A stretch of 64,000 nt of DNA from Bog-473 sp963836605 (lineage in GTDB: Bacteria; Actinomycetota; Acidimicrobiia; Acidimicrobiales; RAAP-2): positions 372,001-436,000 of the forward strand of contig CAWIKB010000011.1 in the NCBI GenBank assembly GCA_963836605.1, written 5' to 3'. Made by a program: the position numbers and the translations under genes. Below, piece by piece: positions 8,368-17,226 of this stretch. Position 1 is the stretch's first letter; each line of letters opens with the position of its first letter. Under the pieces are notes generated by a model, which ran no database searches, had not been told where the DNA came from, and was given only the letters and a program-made list of their open reading frames with translations.

Positions 8368-9867
8368 ATGACCGCAACCCTGGAGCACGACCCCGACATC
8401 GTCGCCCCATCGGCGCTCGATCCGAGGCGATTTCGGGCTCTGGCCGTGATCGCGGTAGCTCAGCTGATGGTTGTCCTCGATGCCTCCGTCGTGATCATCG
8501 CACTGCCCTCGGCCCAACGGTCGTTGCATATCTCCGTGGCCAACCGCCAGTGGATGCTGACGGCATACACCTTGTCGTTCGCCGGCTTCCTGCTCCTCGG
8601 TGGTCGAATTGCTGACTACCTGGGTCGCAAACGGATGTTCGTCATCAGCCTGCTCGGCTTCGCCGCCGCGTCCGCGCTCGGAGGCCTGGCCCAGAGCTCG
8701 GCCATGCTCTTCGGCGCCCGGGCGCTGCAGGGGGCCTTCGCGGCCATCATGGCGCCGGCGGCCCTGTCGCTCCTGACCGTGGCCTTCACCGAGCCCAAGG
8801 AACGGGCCCGGGCCTTTGCCGTGTACGGCGGGATCGCCGGAGGCGGTGCCGCCATCGGCCTGATCCTCGGCGGGCTCCTCACCGAGTACGCGTCATGGCG
8901 GTGGACGCTCCTCATCAACGTGCCCATCGCCATTGCTGCCGCGATTGCCGCCTATTTCGTGGTGACCGAGAGCCGCAGCTCAGTGCGGCACGGCTACGAC
9001 ATACCGGGCGCGGTCACGGTGACCGGTGGGCTGTTGGCGCTGGTCTACGGCTTCACCAAGGCCGGGTCAGACGGTTGGACCTCGTCGACCACCCTCATCT
9101 TCTTCGCCGCCGCCGCCGCCCTGCTGGCCGCCTTCGTCCTCTTGGAGCAACGAGCGACCCATCCGCTGCTGCCGCTGCGCATCGTCCTGGACCGGAACCG
9201 CGGCGGGTCGTTCCTGGCCTCCCTCCTGGTCGGAACAGCCATGTTGGGAACGTTCCTCTCGCTGACCTTCTACTTCCAAGGAACGCTGCACTATTCGGCC
9301 CTCAAGAGCGGCTTCGCCTTCGTCCCGTTCTCCTTGGGCATCATCACCGGTGCCACCTTGGCCAGCCGCCTCCTGCCTCGGTTCGGCCCGAGAGCCGTCC
9401 TGACGTCCGGGCTGACGTTAGGGACGATCGGCCTGGTCATCTTCAGCTTCATTTCGGTGCACTCGTCGTATGTCAGCCACGTGTTCCCGGCCGAGGTCAT
9501 CGTGAGCCTGGGCATGGGGCTCGCCTTCGTCGCCCTCAGCAGCACGGCGCTCCTCGGCGTGAGCCCTGAAGATGCCGGTGTGGCCAGTGCGGTGGTCAAC
9601 GCCACACAGCAGACAGGGAGCTCGCTCGGTGCGGCCCTGATCAACACGATCGCCGCCACCGCCACGGCCGCGTATCTCGCGGCGCACGGCACGTCCGCCG
9701 ACGCCCGGGCTGCCGGCGCGGTCCACGGCTACACCACGGCGTTCGCCTTCAGCGCCATTGTGCTGGCGGTCGCCGCCGTTGGTGCGTTCGCCCTGGTGCG
9801 GGCCCGGAGACCGGAGGGCGACGAGGAGGAGGAAGCGGTCGCGTTGACCGAGACGGTGTCCGTCTAA
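8368..9867 (+). CDS. DHA2 family MFS multidrug exporter (EmrB/QacA type)
   Basis: A 499-residue proton-driven major facilitator with 14 predicted helices. The first loop motif LLLGGRIADYLGRKRMF (motif A, GxxaDrxGrk) and the early VVLDASVVIIALPSAQ (motif D1 of DHA2 exporters) are clear. It sits in the cytoplasmic membrane and should export hydrophobic or cationic toxic compounds. GAGGAG at 8357-8362 precedes the ATG by 5 bases. It is divergent from a TetR regulator and has its own strong promoter at 8242-8271, so inducible expression by substrate is likely. Confidence 0.92.
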   Translation: MTATLEHDPDIVAPSALDPRRFRALAVIAVAQLMVVLDASVVIIALPSAQRSLHISVANRQWMLTAYTLSFAGFLLLGGRIADYLGRKRMFVISLLGFAAASALGGLAQSSAMLFGARALQGAFAAIMAPAALSLLTVAFTEPKERARAFAVYGGIAGGGAAIGLILGGLLTEYASWRWTLLINVPIAIAAAIAAYFVVTESRSSVRHGYDIPGAVTVTGGLLALVYGFTKAGSDGWTSSTTLIFFAAAAALLAAFVLLEQRATHPLLPLRIVLDRNRGGSFLASLLVGTAMLGTFLSLTFYFQGTLHYSALKSGFAFVPFSLGIITGATLASRLLPRFGPRAVLTSGLTLGTIGLVIFSFISVHSSYVSHVFPAEVIVSLGMGLAFVALSSTALLGVSPEDAGVASAVVNATQQTGSSLGAALINTIAATATAAYLAAHGTSADARAAGAVHGYTTAFAFSAIVLAVAAVGAFALVRARRPEGDEEEEAVALTETVSV

Positions 9868-9888
9868 GAGCGTGACGGTGATCGACTG

Positions 9889-10089
9889 CTACGGCTCGAC
9901 GGGCACCACTTCGATGGCATATTCGGGACAGTTGGCGATGGCCAGTTGGGCCTTGTGCTCGAGCTCCGCCGGAACCTCGTCGACGATGACCGAAGCCTGC
10001 CCATAGTCGTCGACGTCGAAGAGCTCGGGCGCCAATCCGTAGCAACGGGCGTGACCTTGACACTTCTCGGGATCGACCCGGATCTTCAT
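9889..10089 (-). CDS. [3Fe-4S]-type ferredoxin, partner of adjacent P450
   Basis: A 66-residue ferredoxin of the kind paired with actinobacterial P450s. MKIRVDPEKCQGHARC has the first two cluster cysteines around a CxxHxxC core, where His replaces the Cys of a [4Fe-4S] motif, and ANCPEYAIEV gives the third Cys followed by Pro. It would pass single electrons from a reductase to the P450. Its ATG overlaps the TGA of the upstream P450 gene (ATGA at 10086-10089), so they form one translation-coupled unit. No ferredoxin reductase gene is adjacent. Confidence 0.9.
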   Translation of the reverse strand: MKIRVDPEKCQGHARCYGLAPELFDVDDYGQASVIVDEVPAELEHKAQLAIANCPEYAIEVVPVEP

Positions 10090-11291
10090 TGGAACACCAC
10101 CGGCAACGTACGAGGGCCTCGTACCTGGCCGCCAGCCCAGGTCACCTCCCTGCCCTTCTCGAGCGTGAAGGTTGGAATCCGGTGCAGCCATTCCTCGAGG
10201 GCCACCCGGAGCTCCATGCGGGCCAGGTTCGATCCGGCACACCGATGGATCCCCGACCCGAAGGCCACGTGGCGATTCTGGGCCCGGGCCAGATCAACGA
10301 CGCCGGGACTCTCGAACGCCTCGGGATCCCGGTTGGCCGCGGGGAAATTCATGAGGACCTTGTCTCCCTCTTTCATAGGACACCCGGCGAATTCCACGTC
10401 CGACGTCACCACCCGGGCCATGGTCACGGGAGAATACGCCCGTAGGAGCTCCTCGACAGCCAGCGGCATGAGCTCCGGATCCGTCGCCAGGCGCTCGAGA
10501 TCGTCCGGATGGGTGGCCAGGTGCCAGAGTGACGACCCGATGGCGCTCCAGGTGGTGTCGACACCGGCAATCAGCACCAGTGCGGCCATCCCCAGGATGA
10601 TCCCATCTTCGAGGGGCGCCCCGTCGACCTCGGTCTGCAGCAGCTCGCTGAGCAGATCGTCTCCCGGAGCCTGGCGCAGGTATTCCACCTGGTTCACAAA
10701 ATAGTCGAGGAGACCATCCGCACCGGTCGTGCGTCGTTCGGGATCATCGGCGAATTCGAGAATATCGCGTACCCATTCGGTGAATTGATCCGACATGTCG
10801 GCGGAGACTCCGAGAATGCGGGCGATGACCCGTACCGGAATCTGCTGGGCGTACTGCGCCGCGGCGTCGGCATGCCCCGTGTCGGCGATCCGGTCGAGCA
10901 GACTCCGACAGAGATCCCGGGTCAGTGGCACATACCCATCCACCCGATGATGCGAGAACCAGGGCAACAGGAGCCGGCGCGTCCACGTGTGGAGCGGCGG
11001 ATCGGCCGAGATCGGCGGCAATCCGTACTCGAGGAGCGGTCCGTCGGCGGGCTCATCGTCATCAATGGGGATGACCGCCACCTTGAGCGAGCTGAAGTGC
11101 TCGATGTCGTGGGCGATGGTCGTGACGTCGTCATAGCGAGTCGGGAGCCAGTTGCTGCCCCGCCTCTCGGTGTGGGCGATGGGGCAGCGGGAGCGAAGGT
11201 CATCCCAGATGCTGAACGGATCGGCAATATACCGCGGGTCGAGAACTTCAAAGTCGCTGGCCCAATCCTTGACGGGTGCGGTATTTCTCAT
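10086..11291 (-). CDS. Cytochrome P450
   Basis: A 401-residue soluble bacterial P450. The I-helix oxygen-binding motif is LIAGVDTTWSA, the K-helix ExxR is EELLR, and the heme-ligand loop is FGSGIHRCAGSNLARMEL with Cys as the axial ligand. It would hydroxylate a hydrophobic substrate using electrons from the ferredoxin encoded immediately downstream. Length and motifs are intact. Given the steroid catabolism genes later in this window a steroid or terpenoid substrate is possible, but nothing local proves it; actinobacterial P450s with this architecture act on many substrates. Confidence 0.95.
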   Translation of the reverse strand: MRNTAPVKDWASDFEVLDPRYIADPFSIWDDLRSRCPIAHTERRGSNWLPTRYDDVTTIAHDIEHFSSLKVAVIPIDDDEPADGPLLEYGLPPISADPPLHTWTRRLLLPWFSHHRVDGYVPLTRDLCRSLLDRIADTGHADAAAQYAQQIPVRVIARILGVSADMSDQFTEWVRDILEFADDPERRTTGADGLLDYFVNQVEYLRQAPGDDLLSELLQTEVDGAPLEDGIILGMAALVLIAGVDTTWSAIGSSLWHLATHPDDLERLATDPELMPLAVEELLRAYSPVTMARVVTSDVEFAGCPMKEGDKVLMNFPAANRDPEAFESPGVVDLARAQNRHVAFGSGIHRCAGSNLARMELRVALEEWLHRIPTFTLEKGREVTWAGGQVRGPRTLPVVFQ

Positions 11292-11404
11292 GGCCCCCTT
11301 CTTCCTATCTCACCCACAGCGGTGGTGCAGTCGAATCGAACAATCCGGGCGCATCGTGTCCATGGGATGTGACACCAGATGAACCTAGCAAGAAGGAGAA
11401 ATGC

Positions 11405-11671
11405 GTGAGACCTGGAATGGGTACGGCGGAGTCCGCCGAAGAGATCAGCTCCACCCTCCCCCCTCCGCCCAAAGGTTCGAGGTGGCGCTGGGCCACCTCG
11501 CGACGGACCGTGGTCGGAGGCGGGGTGCTCGCCGTGGCGCTCGGCCTCGGGGGCGCATCAGCCGGTGCGTCCAACGCCCACGAGTCCCCCCCACGCCGCG
11601 GCCACCGTGGCACCGCGCCGTCAGGCCAGCCGAGCGTGAACGTGGGCAGTAGTGGGCCTATTCTCCGGTGA
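11405..11671 (+). CDS. Small single-pass membrane or secreted protein, unrecognised
   Basis: A possible 88-residue protein starting GTG 11405 with GAAGGAG about 7 bases upstream. It has a basic stretch (GSRWRWATSRR) followed by one hydrophobic helix (TVVGGGVLAVALGLGGASAGA) and then a polar, Pro/Gly-rich tail, consistent with a membrane anchor or a cleaved signal. It overlaps the 3' end of the convergent enoyl-CoA hydratase by 14 bases. It is divergent from the P450. No family recognised; the reading frame could be fortuitous. Confidence 0.4.
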   Translation: MRPGMGTAESAEEISSTLPPPPKGSRWRWATSRRTVVGGGVLAVALGLGGASAGASNAHESPPRRGHRGTAPSGQPSVNVGSSGPILR

Positions 11672-12410
11672 AATGCGGTTCCCGCCGTTCCGCGTTGGCC
11701 CGGATGCCCTCGGCAAAGTCCGCCGAGCCGCGCAGACGTTCCTGCTCGGCGCACTCGTGCTCCATGGCCAGTCGAACGCGCTCCACCAGTCCCTGGCGCA
11801 AGGTAGCCCGGATGGAGCGGACGGCCAAGGGCCCCGACGAGGCAAGGGAGGTGGCGTAGGCCGTCGCCCGGTCGAGAAGATCGGCTTCGTCGACCAGATC
11901 GTCGCAGAGACCCAACTGGCGCGCCTCTTGGCCTCCGAGCCGTCGACCGGTATAGAGGAGATCTGCGGCGGCCTGGTGGCCCACGGCCATGGGCAGGGTC
12001 ACGGTCAACGCGAAGCCGTGGTGAAAACCCAATCGGGAAAAGTTGGCGCTGAAGCGGCTCCCCGGAGTGCCGATCCGGAAATCGGCCGAGAGGGCCAGGC
12101 CCAGGCCGCCCCCGACGGCGGCTCCCCTGACGGCGGCGACCGTGGGAAGCGGCGAAGCGAACAAGCGGAGCGCGTGGTGGTAGAGCGCGGCGATGTCCTG
12201 GGTGCGGTTCGAGGCGAAGTCGAGACCGGCGCAGAAATGTCTCCCTTCGGCCGCCAGGACAATGGCCCGGCACCAGCGGCTGGCGGCCAGCTCCTCGTAG
12301 GCAGAGGCCAGCTGGTCCAACAGGGCGGTGTCGAAGAAATTGTCGGGAGGTCGACGGAGGGTCACCACGGCGACGTGGCTCCCCGCGGGCTCGGTCGTCA
12401 CGTCGCTCAT
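11658..12410 (-). CDS. Enoyl-CoA hydratase/isomerase family protein
   Basis: A 250-residue crotonase-fold protein. The CoA-oxyanion region GRHFCAGLDF and the GAAVGGGLGLALSADFRIG segment, with the second oxyanion glycine, are clear. One catalytic Glu position near SRLGFHHGFALT is occupied by other residues, so it may be an isomerase-like or divergent member rather than a classical hydratase. Its ATG overlaps the TGA of the upstream GNAT gene (ATGA). Role in beta-oxidation of an unknown acyl-CoA is inferred from the family only. Confidence 0.85.
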   Translation of the reverse strand: MSDVTTEPAGSHVAVVTLRRPPDNFFDTALLDQLASAYEELAASRWCRAIVLAAEGRHFCAGLDFASNRTQDIAALYHHALRLFASPLPTVAAVRGAAVGGGLGLALSADFRIGTPGSRFSANFSRLGFHHGFALTVTLPMAVGHQAAADLLYTGRRLGGQEARQLGLCDDLVDEADLLDRATAYATSLASSGPLAVRSIRATLRQGLVERVRLAMEHECAEQERLRGSADFAEGIRANAERREPHFTGE

Positions 12411-12892
12411 GGATCCTCCACGCGCAGGCTACGCCAACAGATCACCGCATCCTCACCCTCGACCGCGTCAGGAAGCACTCCGATCTCTGAAAAGCCGAGC
12501 TTCCGATACATCCGCCGGGCTGGATTCGAGGCGAAGACCAAATTGAACTGCATGGCGTCGAAACCGAGCCGTCGGGCCTCCCCGAACGAGTGGGCGACCA
12601 TGTGCTGGCCCAGACCCCTGCCGCGATAGGCCTCGACCACGAAGTAGCCCGCGTTGGCAATGTGCGCCGCCCGGCCGACGAAGTTCGGCTTGACGTAGTA
12701 GCCACCGGCGAGGACGCCATCGATTCGCACCACCCAGACAGCCGAATTGAGCCCGAACCAGTAGTCGTCGAATTCGGCGCGGGACAGCGGAGGGGCCAGC
12801 GGGAAGCCCTCGCCGTCCCGCACGATCCGCTCGAAGGCAGCGAAGAGCTCGTCGTGATCGTTCGGCCCGGCCGGTTGCGGCTCACTCAGCAC
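12407..12892 (-). CDS. GNAT family N-acetyltransferase
   Basis: A 161-residue acetyltransferase with the acetyl-CoA-binding motif A, FVVEAYRGRGLGQHMV (Q/RxxGxG form), in the middle and NLVFASNPARRMYRKLGF near the end. The full fold fits one GNAT domain. GTG 12892 is used; it overlaps the 3' end of the frameshifted dioxygenase by 11 bases and the downstream enoyl-CoA hydratase by 4, so the three genes form one operon. The acceptor substrate is unknown. Confidence 0.85.
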   Translation of the reverse strand: MLSEPQPAGPNDHDELFAAFERIVRDGEGFPLAPPLSRAEFDDYWFGLNSAVWVVRIDGVLAGGYYVKPNFVGRAAHIANAGYFVVEAYRGRGLGQHMVAHSFGEARRLGFDAMQFNLVFASNPARRMYRKLGFSEIGVLPDAVEGEDAVICWRSLRVEDP

Positions 12893-13755
12893 GATCGGGC
12901 ACGGTCACGCGTGATGCCGGCTCCGCGTCGGCGTTGCCAAATCCGACATTGCCCGTTCCGGGTCGGACCGCCTCGATCGGATCACGCAGATCGTCGATGT
13001 AGCCCAGTGCGTAGGCACCACGGTCGTAGCCCATCAGCCGCAGGAGCTCGACCGGGAGGGTCGCCGCCACCTCCCGGGGCACCGAGAGATACTGGTTCTC
13101 CTCCTGACGCAACCAGGCCACGTTGTAGGTGATGTTGAGGCCGAGCCGCGGTCGCGTCAGTCCGGTTCGGACCGCCACCGTGGTACACGCTCCCCGAATA
13201 GAAGAGGACGGATCCCCGATCCATTTCCGCCGGCTCGGAGTCTTCGGGCCGAAAGGTCAACCCGTCATCGGCCCGGTTGCTCCCGAGCACCACCCTGGTG
13301 GCGCCGTTGGCTTCCGAGAACGCAGAAAGGGCCCACAACGTGTTGCACTGCACTTCGTAGCCGTGGGGGAACGGGAAGAAGTCGAAAGCCCACTGATCGC
13401 GATGGATCGGTTGGGCGGACTCACCCGGTCCGATGGCGATGACTTGAGTGAGATGCAGTTGGAAGTTGCTGGCGTGGGCCAGGACCAGGTCGGTCACTCC
13501 CAGGGCCAAGGGATGGAGCACCAGCACCCGGCTGGAAGGGGAACGGGCGATGAGCGCCCCGGTCCGCCGGGTGTTGCGTCCGCTGAACGTATCGGGGCCG
13601 GGCGGAGTGAGGGCCAGGTTGGGCGCCAATTCGTTCCCGATCCGATCGAGCAGATCCACCGGTGCCAGACGATCGACGATGACGGCGCCTTCGGCAGCGA
13701 CTCCCTCGGCGATTGCTTCGGGGGACGAATCCGCCGAGAGATGGGCTATGGGCAT
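12882..13755 (-). pseudogene. Phytanoyl-CoA dioxygenase (PhyH) family gene with a single-base frameshift
   Basis: The first ~200 codons from ATG 13755 (GGAG 8 bases upstream) encode a PhyH-like Fe(II)/2-oxoglutarate dioxygenase: HRDQWAFDFF with the HxD metal motif, and GSVYHGGGPNRTDAT with the distal His. The frame then runs into an overlapping, meaningless tail, while the natural continuation RLGLNITYNVAWLRQEENQY lies in another frame ending at 12882. Removing one base near 13149 restores NRTDATRLGLNITYN, the expected family sequence. Either a real loss of function or a consensus error. An intact enzyme would hydroxylate a lipid-like substrate. Operonic with the GNAT and enoyl-CoA hydratase genes. 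Confidence 0.8.
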
Positions 13756-13872
13756 GCGACACTCCGGTGGTCGGGGCGTGTGGTGGTCCCGATCATGGAT
13801 GCCCATCGGCTCCGGCGCAACCGGGACGCCCGCCCGATGCCCCGTCATGTGAGGCAACCCACGACCGCTGGT

Positions 13873-13927
13873 CCCCGACGTCGACCGACGCCGACCGACG
13901 TCGTACCGACGTCGCACTGACGTCGTC
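13873..13927. repeat. Imperfect ~11-bp tandem repeat (CCGACGTCGnn)
   Basis: About five imperfect copies of CCGACGTCG plus two variable bases lie between the upstream start of the dioxygenase gene and the 3' end of the MFS gene. CGACGTCG is itself palindromic, so each unit could be a half- or full site for a dimeric regulator, or a simple-sequence expansion. Confidence 0.55.
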
Positions 13928-13933
13928 CAGAGC

Positions 13934-15547
13934 CTACATCTCGAATTGCTCACCCCGGACGCGATGCACGGTGCAGGCGGCGACCAGAGCCCCACAGAGC
14001 AGAAGAGCGCCGGAGAGCTCGAGGGCTATGTGCAGGCCGGATCCAAACGCCTCATACGCCGCATGTACGACTTTGGTGGCGATCTTCGAAATCGCGGCAT
14101 TCTTCGAGTGCTCCGCCGCGTTGGCCTGCCCGGATCCCCCCAAACCGCCGCCGGTCACGGCGCGCAGAACCAGCGCCTGAAAATTCGGTGGGATCCCGAT
14201 CTGCTTCAGGCGGCCGGCCAGCTGGCCGGTCAGCTGCGCGTTGACGATGGCTCCCAAGATGGCCACGCCGAACACCGCGCCCATCTCTCGGCTGGTGTTG
14301 GTGGCGGACGCGGCCATCCCGGAACGATCCGGAGGCACAACGGTCAGGGGAACTGAGGTCACCGGCACCAGCATGATGCCGAACCCGATTCCCGCGATCG
14401 GGAGGACCCATCCCAGCGTCGAGAGATCCACATTGGGCGTCAGAACGGCACTGGTGGCCAGGATCCCGCCCGCGGCCAGCACGCACCCAATCGTCATGGG
14501 GATTCGCGGCCCGCGGCGGGCCACCCAGGGGCCCGTGAGCATGGAGGCGACGATCAGGCCAGCGGCCATGGGCACGAAGTCGACGGCAGTGGCAAAGGCG
14601 GAGGCATTCGCCACCACCTGGAGGTACAGCGCCGTGAAGAAAAAGATGGAGAACGTGCCGAAGTACGCGGCAAAGGCGACGAACAGGGAGCCGGAGAAGG
14701 GCGCTCGATGGAACATGGACATGTCGAGAATCGGGTGTTGCGCTCGGTGCTCGACCCACACGAAACAGATGCCGGACAGAACCGCCAGCGCGAACAGCGA
14801 GTCAATCCACCACGTGAGGTATCCCGACTCCTCACCCTGTATGACGGCAAAGGACGCCGCGGCCAGGGCGATGGCTCCGAGGACGATGCCCGCGACGTCG
14901 ATCCGATTCCCCCCACGGTCCGAGGTCTCGGGCACAAAGGCCAGCGTCATGGTGAAGGCGACTGCTCCGATGATCAGGTTGAACCAGAAAATCGCGTGCC
15001 AACTCCACAACCCGACCAGGACCCCCCCGATCACCGGTCCGAGGGCGAGCGCCAACCCGGACACCGCGGCCCACACGCCCAACGCGTCGGCGCGCGTGCC
15101 CTCGTCCGGGTACACATGCCGGATGATGGACAGGGTGCCAGGTTCCGATGCCGCCGCACCCATGCCCATCACCACGCGGCCGGCGATGAGTACATCGACA
15201 TTGGTCGCCACGGCGGCGATCACCGAGCCGGCACAGAAGACGGCGACGCCGCCCAACATGATGCGCTTGCGGCCGAGGAGGTCTCCCAGGGTTCCGCCGG
15301 CCAACATCAGCGCGGCAAAGGTCAGCGCATATCCGTTGACCACCCATTGCAGCGAAGTGACCCCGGCGTGAAGGTCGCTTTGCACGTTGGCCAGCCCGAC
15401 GCTGACAATCGTGTTGTCGAGGAAGGTGAGGAAGAGAACGGCGCACAGGGTGGCCAGGGCCACCTGTTGCGGCCTCGAGCCAAGTCCGCCTCTCCTGATC
15501 TCCATGCCCCCGATGGCTCCGGTATCGGAGAGCTCCTCTGTGCTCAC
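13934..15547 (-). CDS. DHA2 family MFS exporter, second copy
   Basis: A 537-residue 14-helix drug:proton antiporter. Features are FLDNTIVSVGLANVQSDL near helix 1, MLAGGTLGDLLGRKRIML (motif A), and VSGLALALGPVIGGVLVG (motif C of antiporters). It is not closely similar to the exporter at 8368. An internal membrane or cytosolic tail follows the last helices. ATG 15547 gives an acidic N-terminal extension before helix 1. No regulator gene is adjacent. Substrate unknown. Confidence 0.9.
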   Translation of the reverse strand: MSTEELSDTGAIGGMEIRRGGLGSRPQQVALATLCAVLFLTFLDNTIVSVGLANVQSDLHAGVTSLQWVVNGYALTFAALMLAGGTLGDLLGRKRIMLGGVAVFCAGSVIAAVATNVDVLIAGRVVMGMGAAASEPGTLSIIRHVYPDEGTRADALGVWAAVSGLALALGPVIGGVLVGLWSWHAIFWFNLIIGAVAFTMTLAFVPETSDRGGNRIDVAGIVLGAIALAAASFAVIQGEESGYLTWWIDSLFALAVLSGICFVWVEHRAQHPILDMSMFHRAPFSGSLFVAFAAYFGTFSIFFFTALYLQVVANASAFATAVDFVPMAAGLIVASMLTGPWVARRGPRIPMTIGCVLAAGGILATSAVLTPNVDLSTLGWVLPIAGIGFGIMLVPVTSVPLTVVPPDRSGMAASATNTSREMGAVFGVAILGAIVNAQLTGQLAGRLKQIGIPPNFQALVLRAVTGGGLGGSGQANAAEHSKNAAISKIATKVVHAAYEAFGSGLHIALELSGALLLCGALVAACTVHRVRGEQFEM

Positions 15548-15742
15548 GTCAGGCCCGCCTTGCAGTCGTTACGGCTGGAAGATCGCTCCACGAGCGTCAA
15601 CTCTCCCTATACCCACCGAGCCAACTTCCGTACCGAAGTCAGGAAACTGCCTGGGTAGCGGCCGAATTGTCGATCGCCGGGAAGGTCCTCCCACCCTCGA
15701 CATCCACAGGTACCGTGGGTGCGGCGGGCTAAGTTGCCGATC

Positions 15743-16057
15743 ATGCCCGAAGACGACCGGCCTCCCGCCCGAAACGGCTCAGCCAACCCCGAGAAGCAAT
15801 CCCCGGTCACCGGTCGCACCATCGTCGTCGTCGCCGTGATCATTGCCATCGCGGCGGTGGTCATCGCCCTCATCGTGGTGCACTCGGGATCTTCCAACAC
15901 ACCGACCACCACGACCTCGACCACGATCATCAACCGGCCCGTCCCGACCTCCACTCCGACGGTGCCACCCCCGACCACCACGCCGCCGCCGACCACGACC
16001 GTACCGCCGACCACGACCACCATCATCACGACCACGACCACGACGACCGCACCGTAG
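15743..16057 (+). CDS. Membrane-anchored Thr/Pro-rich stalk protein
   Basis: A 104-residue small protein: a short polar N-terminus (MPEDDRPPARNG), one strongly hydrophobic helix of about 22 residues (IVVVAVIIAIAAVVIALIVV), and an extracytoplasmic tail made almost only of Thr and Pro (PTPTVPPPTTTPPPTTT and similar). Such stalks are common on actinobacterial surface proteins and are often O-mannosylated. No globular domain follows. The Shine-Dalgarno is weak. Function unknown; the low-complexity tail makes homology uninformative. Confidence 0.5.
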   Translation: MPEDDRPPARNGSANPEKQSPVTGRTIVVVAVIIAIAAVVIALIVVHSGSSNTPTTTTSTTIINRPVPTSTPTVPPPTTTPPPTTTVPPTTTTIITTTTTTTAP

Positions 16058-16188
16058 GCGGTGGTGTTGCCAGGACATGAGCACGCCGTGAGGTGGTACG
16101 GCGCGACGGGCGGCGAAGTGCCGCGGGTGCCCGTCGGCCCAACCGACGGTGCCCGGCGGGCTCCAGCCTCTGTATAGTAAGCGTTCAA

Positions 16189-16428
16189 ATGGGGAAGGTT
16201 TCTCGCTTGTTCAGAGTCGGGGTCGTGAGCATTTTTCTCGGTGCCTGCGCTCCACTGGTGTTGCTGACCTTGCTGACAAAACGCATGCTGGGGCCTCGGC
16301 TTGCTCCGGTCATCCGGATCATGCACTCGGTCAGTGCGCAACTTTCCCATCACAACGATTCATGGCGCCGTGAGATCACCCTGTACGAAGCGCTCACCGG
16401 GGAAATTCCGAAGCGATCGCGCCGATAG
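16189..16428 (+). CDS. Small hydrophobic protein, unrecognised
   Basis: A possible 79-residue protein, MGKVSRLFRVGVVSIFLGACAPLVLLTLL at its start, with one membrane segment and a short basic, His-containing C-terminal part. A Cys in FLGACAP makes a lipobox-like arrangement, but the context is not a good lipobox. A TATAGT hexamer lies just upstream (16173-16178), which would leave almost no leader. No family recognised; modest support. Confidence 0.3.
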   Translation: MGKVSRLFRVGVVSIFLGACAPLVLLTLLTKRMLGPRLAPVIRIMHSVSAQLSHHNDSWRREITLYEALTGEIPKRSRR

Positions 16429-16636
16429 ATCACCTTTGACCGCAATTTCGGCCGAAGCGATCCGGCCGACAGGTCACCCCTTTTGGCGGCGTCGTTCGGG
16501 GGGCCACGCCAGTCGATCACGACGCCCCGAGCGTTGCCGACGCCACGGGGCGCTGCACTGCCATCGGCTTCCCGTCCTTCTAGAGTGTTGGACCGCGTCG
16601 GCACGGAGTCGGCGACATTTGGAGGGTGGATACGGG

Positions 16637-17134
16637 ATGCCGCAGCGGGTAAGAGCGGGAATAGGCGTGATCGCCGTTGCCCTGACAATGTCATTGATTC
16701 CGGCACTCTCGGCTTCGGCCAGCATGGACAAGGGCACCAAAGGAAGCAACCCTGACAGCGCGCTCTGCAAGGCCTACCACTCCAACGCGGGAAGAGACAC
16801 CAAAGACGCCGCCGCTGCCGCGAAGGGCCAGAAAGCACTCGAGTCGCGCAACTGGACCGTGGCGAGGACCAACTATCTGTCGGCCTTTGGCGGACAAGCG
16901 AAGGAGGACCAGGTCCTGCTGTCAGCGCTGGGTGGAGCTCCGAGCAATGTGAAGGCTGCCGTAACCGTGATCCGTGACTATGTCACCGCGTTCAGAGGCG
17001 CGCTCGAAAAGTCCAACAGCATTTCCCAGTTCACGAAGGCAGGCGCTCCGCTGGTGAAGGACCGAAAGGTGCCCACCGCCGAGAACACCCTGGCCCGCTA
17101 TTTCATCGCACAATGCGGTTCCCCCACCGCGTAG
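16637..17134 (+). CDS. Secreted hypothetical protein with signal peptide
   Basis: A 165-residue protein. ATG 16637 has GGAGG about 8-12 bases upstream. The N-terminus (MPQRVRAGIGVIAVALTMSLIPALSASA) is a typical Sec signal peptide with a probable cleavage after ASA. The mature part is helical and Ala/Lys-rich, with two cysteines (SALCKAY and IAQCGS) at its two ends that could form a disulfide. No known domain recognised. Monocistronic. Confidence 0.6.
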   Translation: MPQRVRAGIGVIAVALTMSLIPALSASASMDKGTKGSNPDSALCKAYHSNAGRDTKDAAAAAKGQKALESRNWTVARTNYLSAFGGQAKEDQVLLSALGGAPSNVKAAVTVIRDYVTAFRGALEKSNSISQFTKAGAPLVKDRKVPTAENTLARYFIAQCGSPTA

Positions 17135-17226
17135 CCGGTTCTGAGGTGACAAGCGGGTGACTTCTGACGTGGTTCGTGGACGAGCCACCTTGACTGGCCT
17201 GGCCGACGTCAAGCCAAGGTGCTGCA

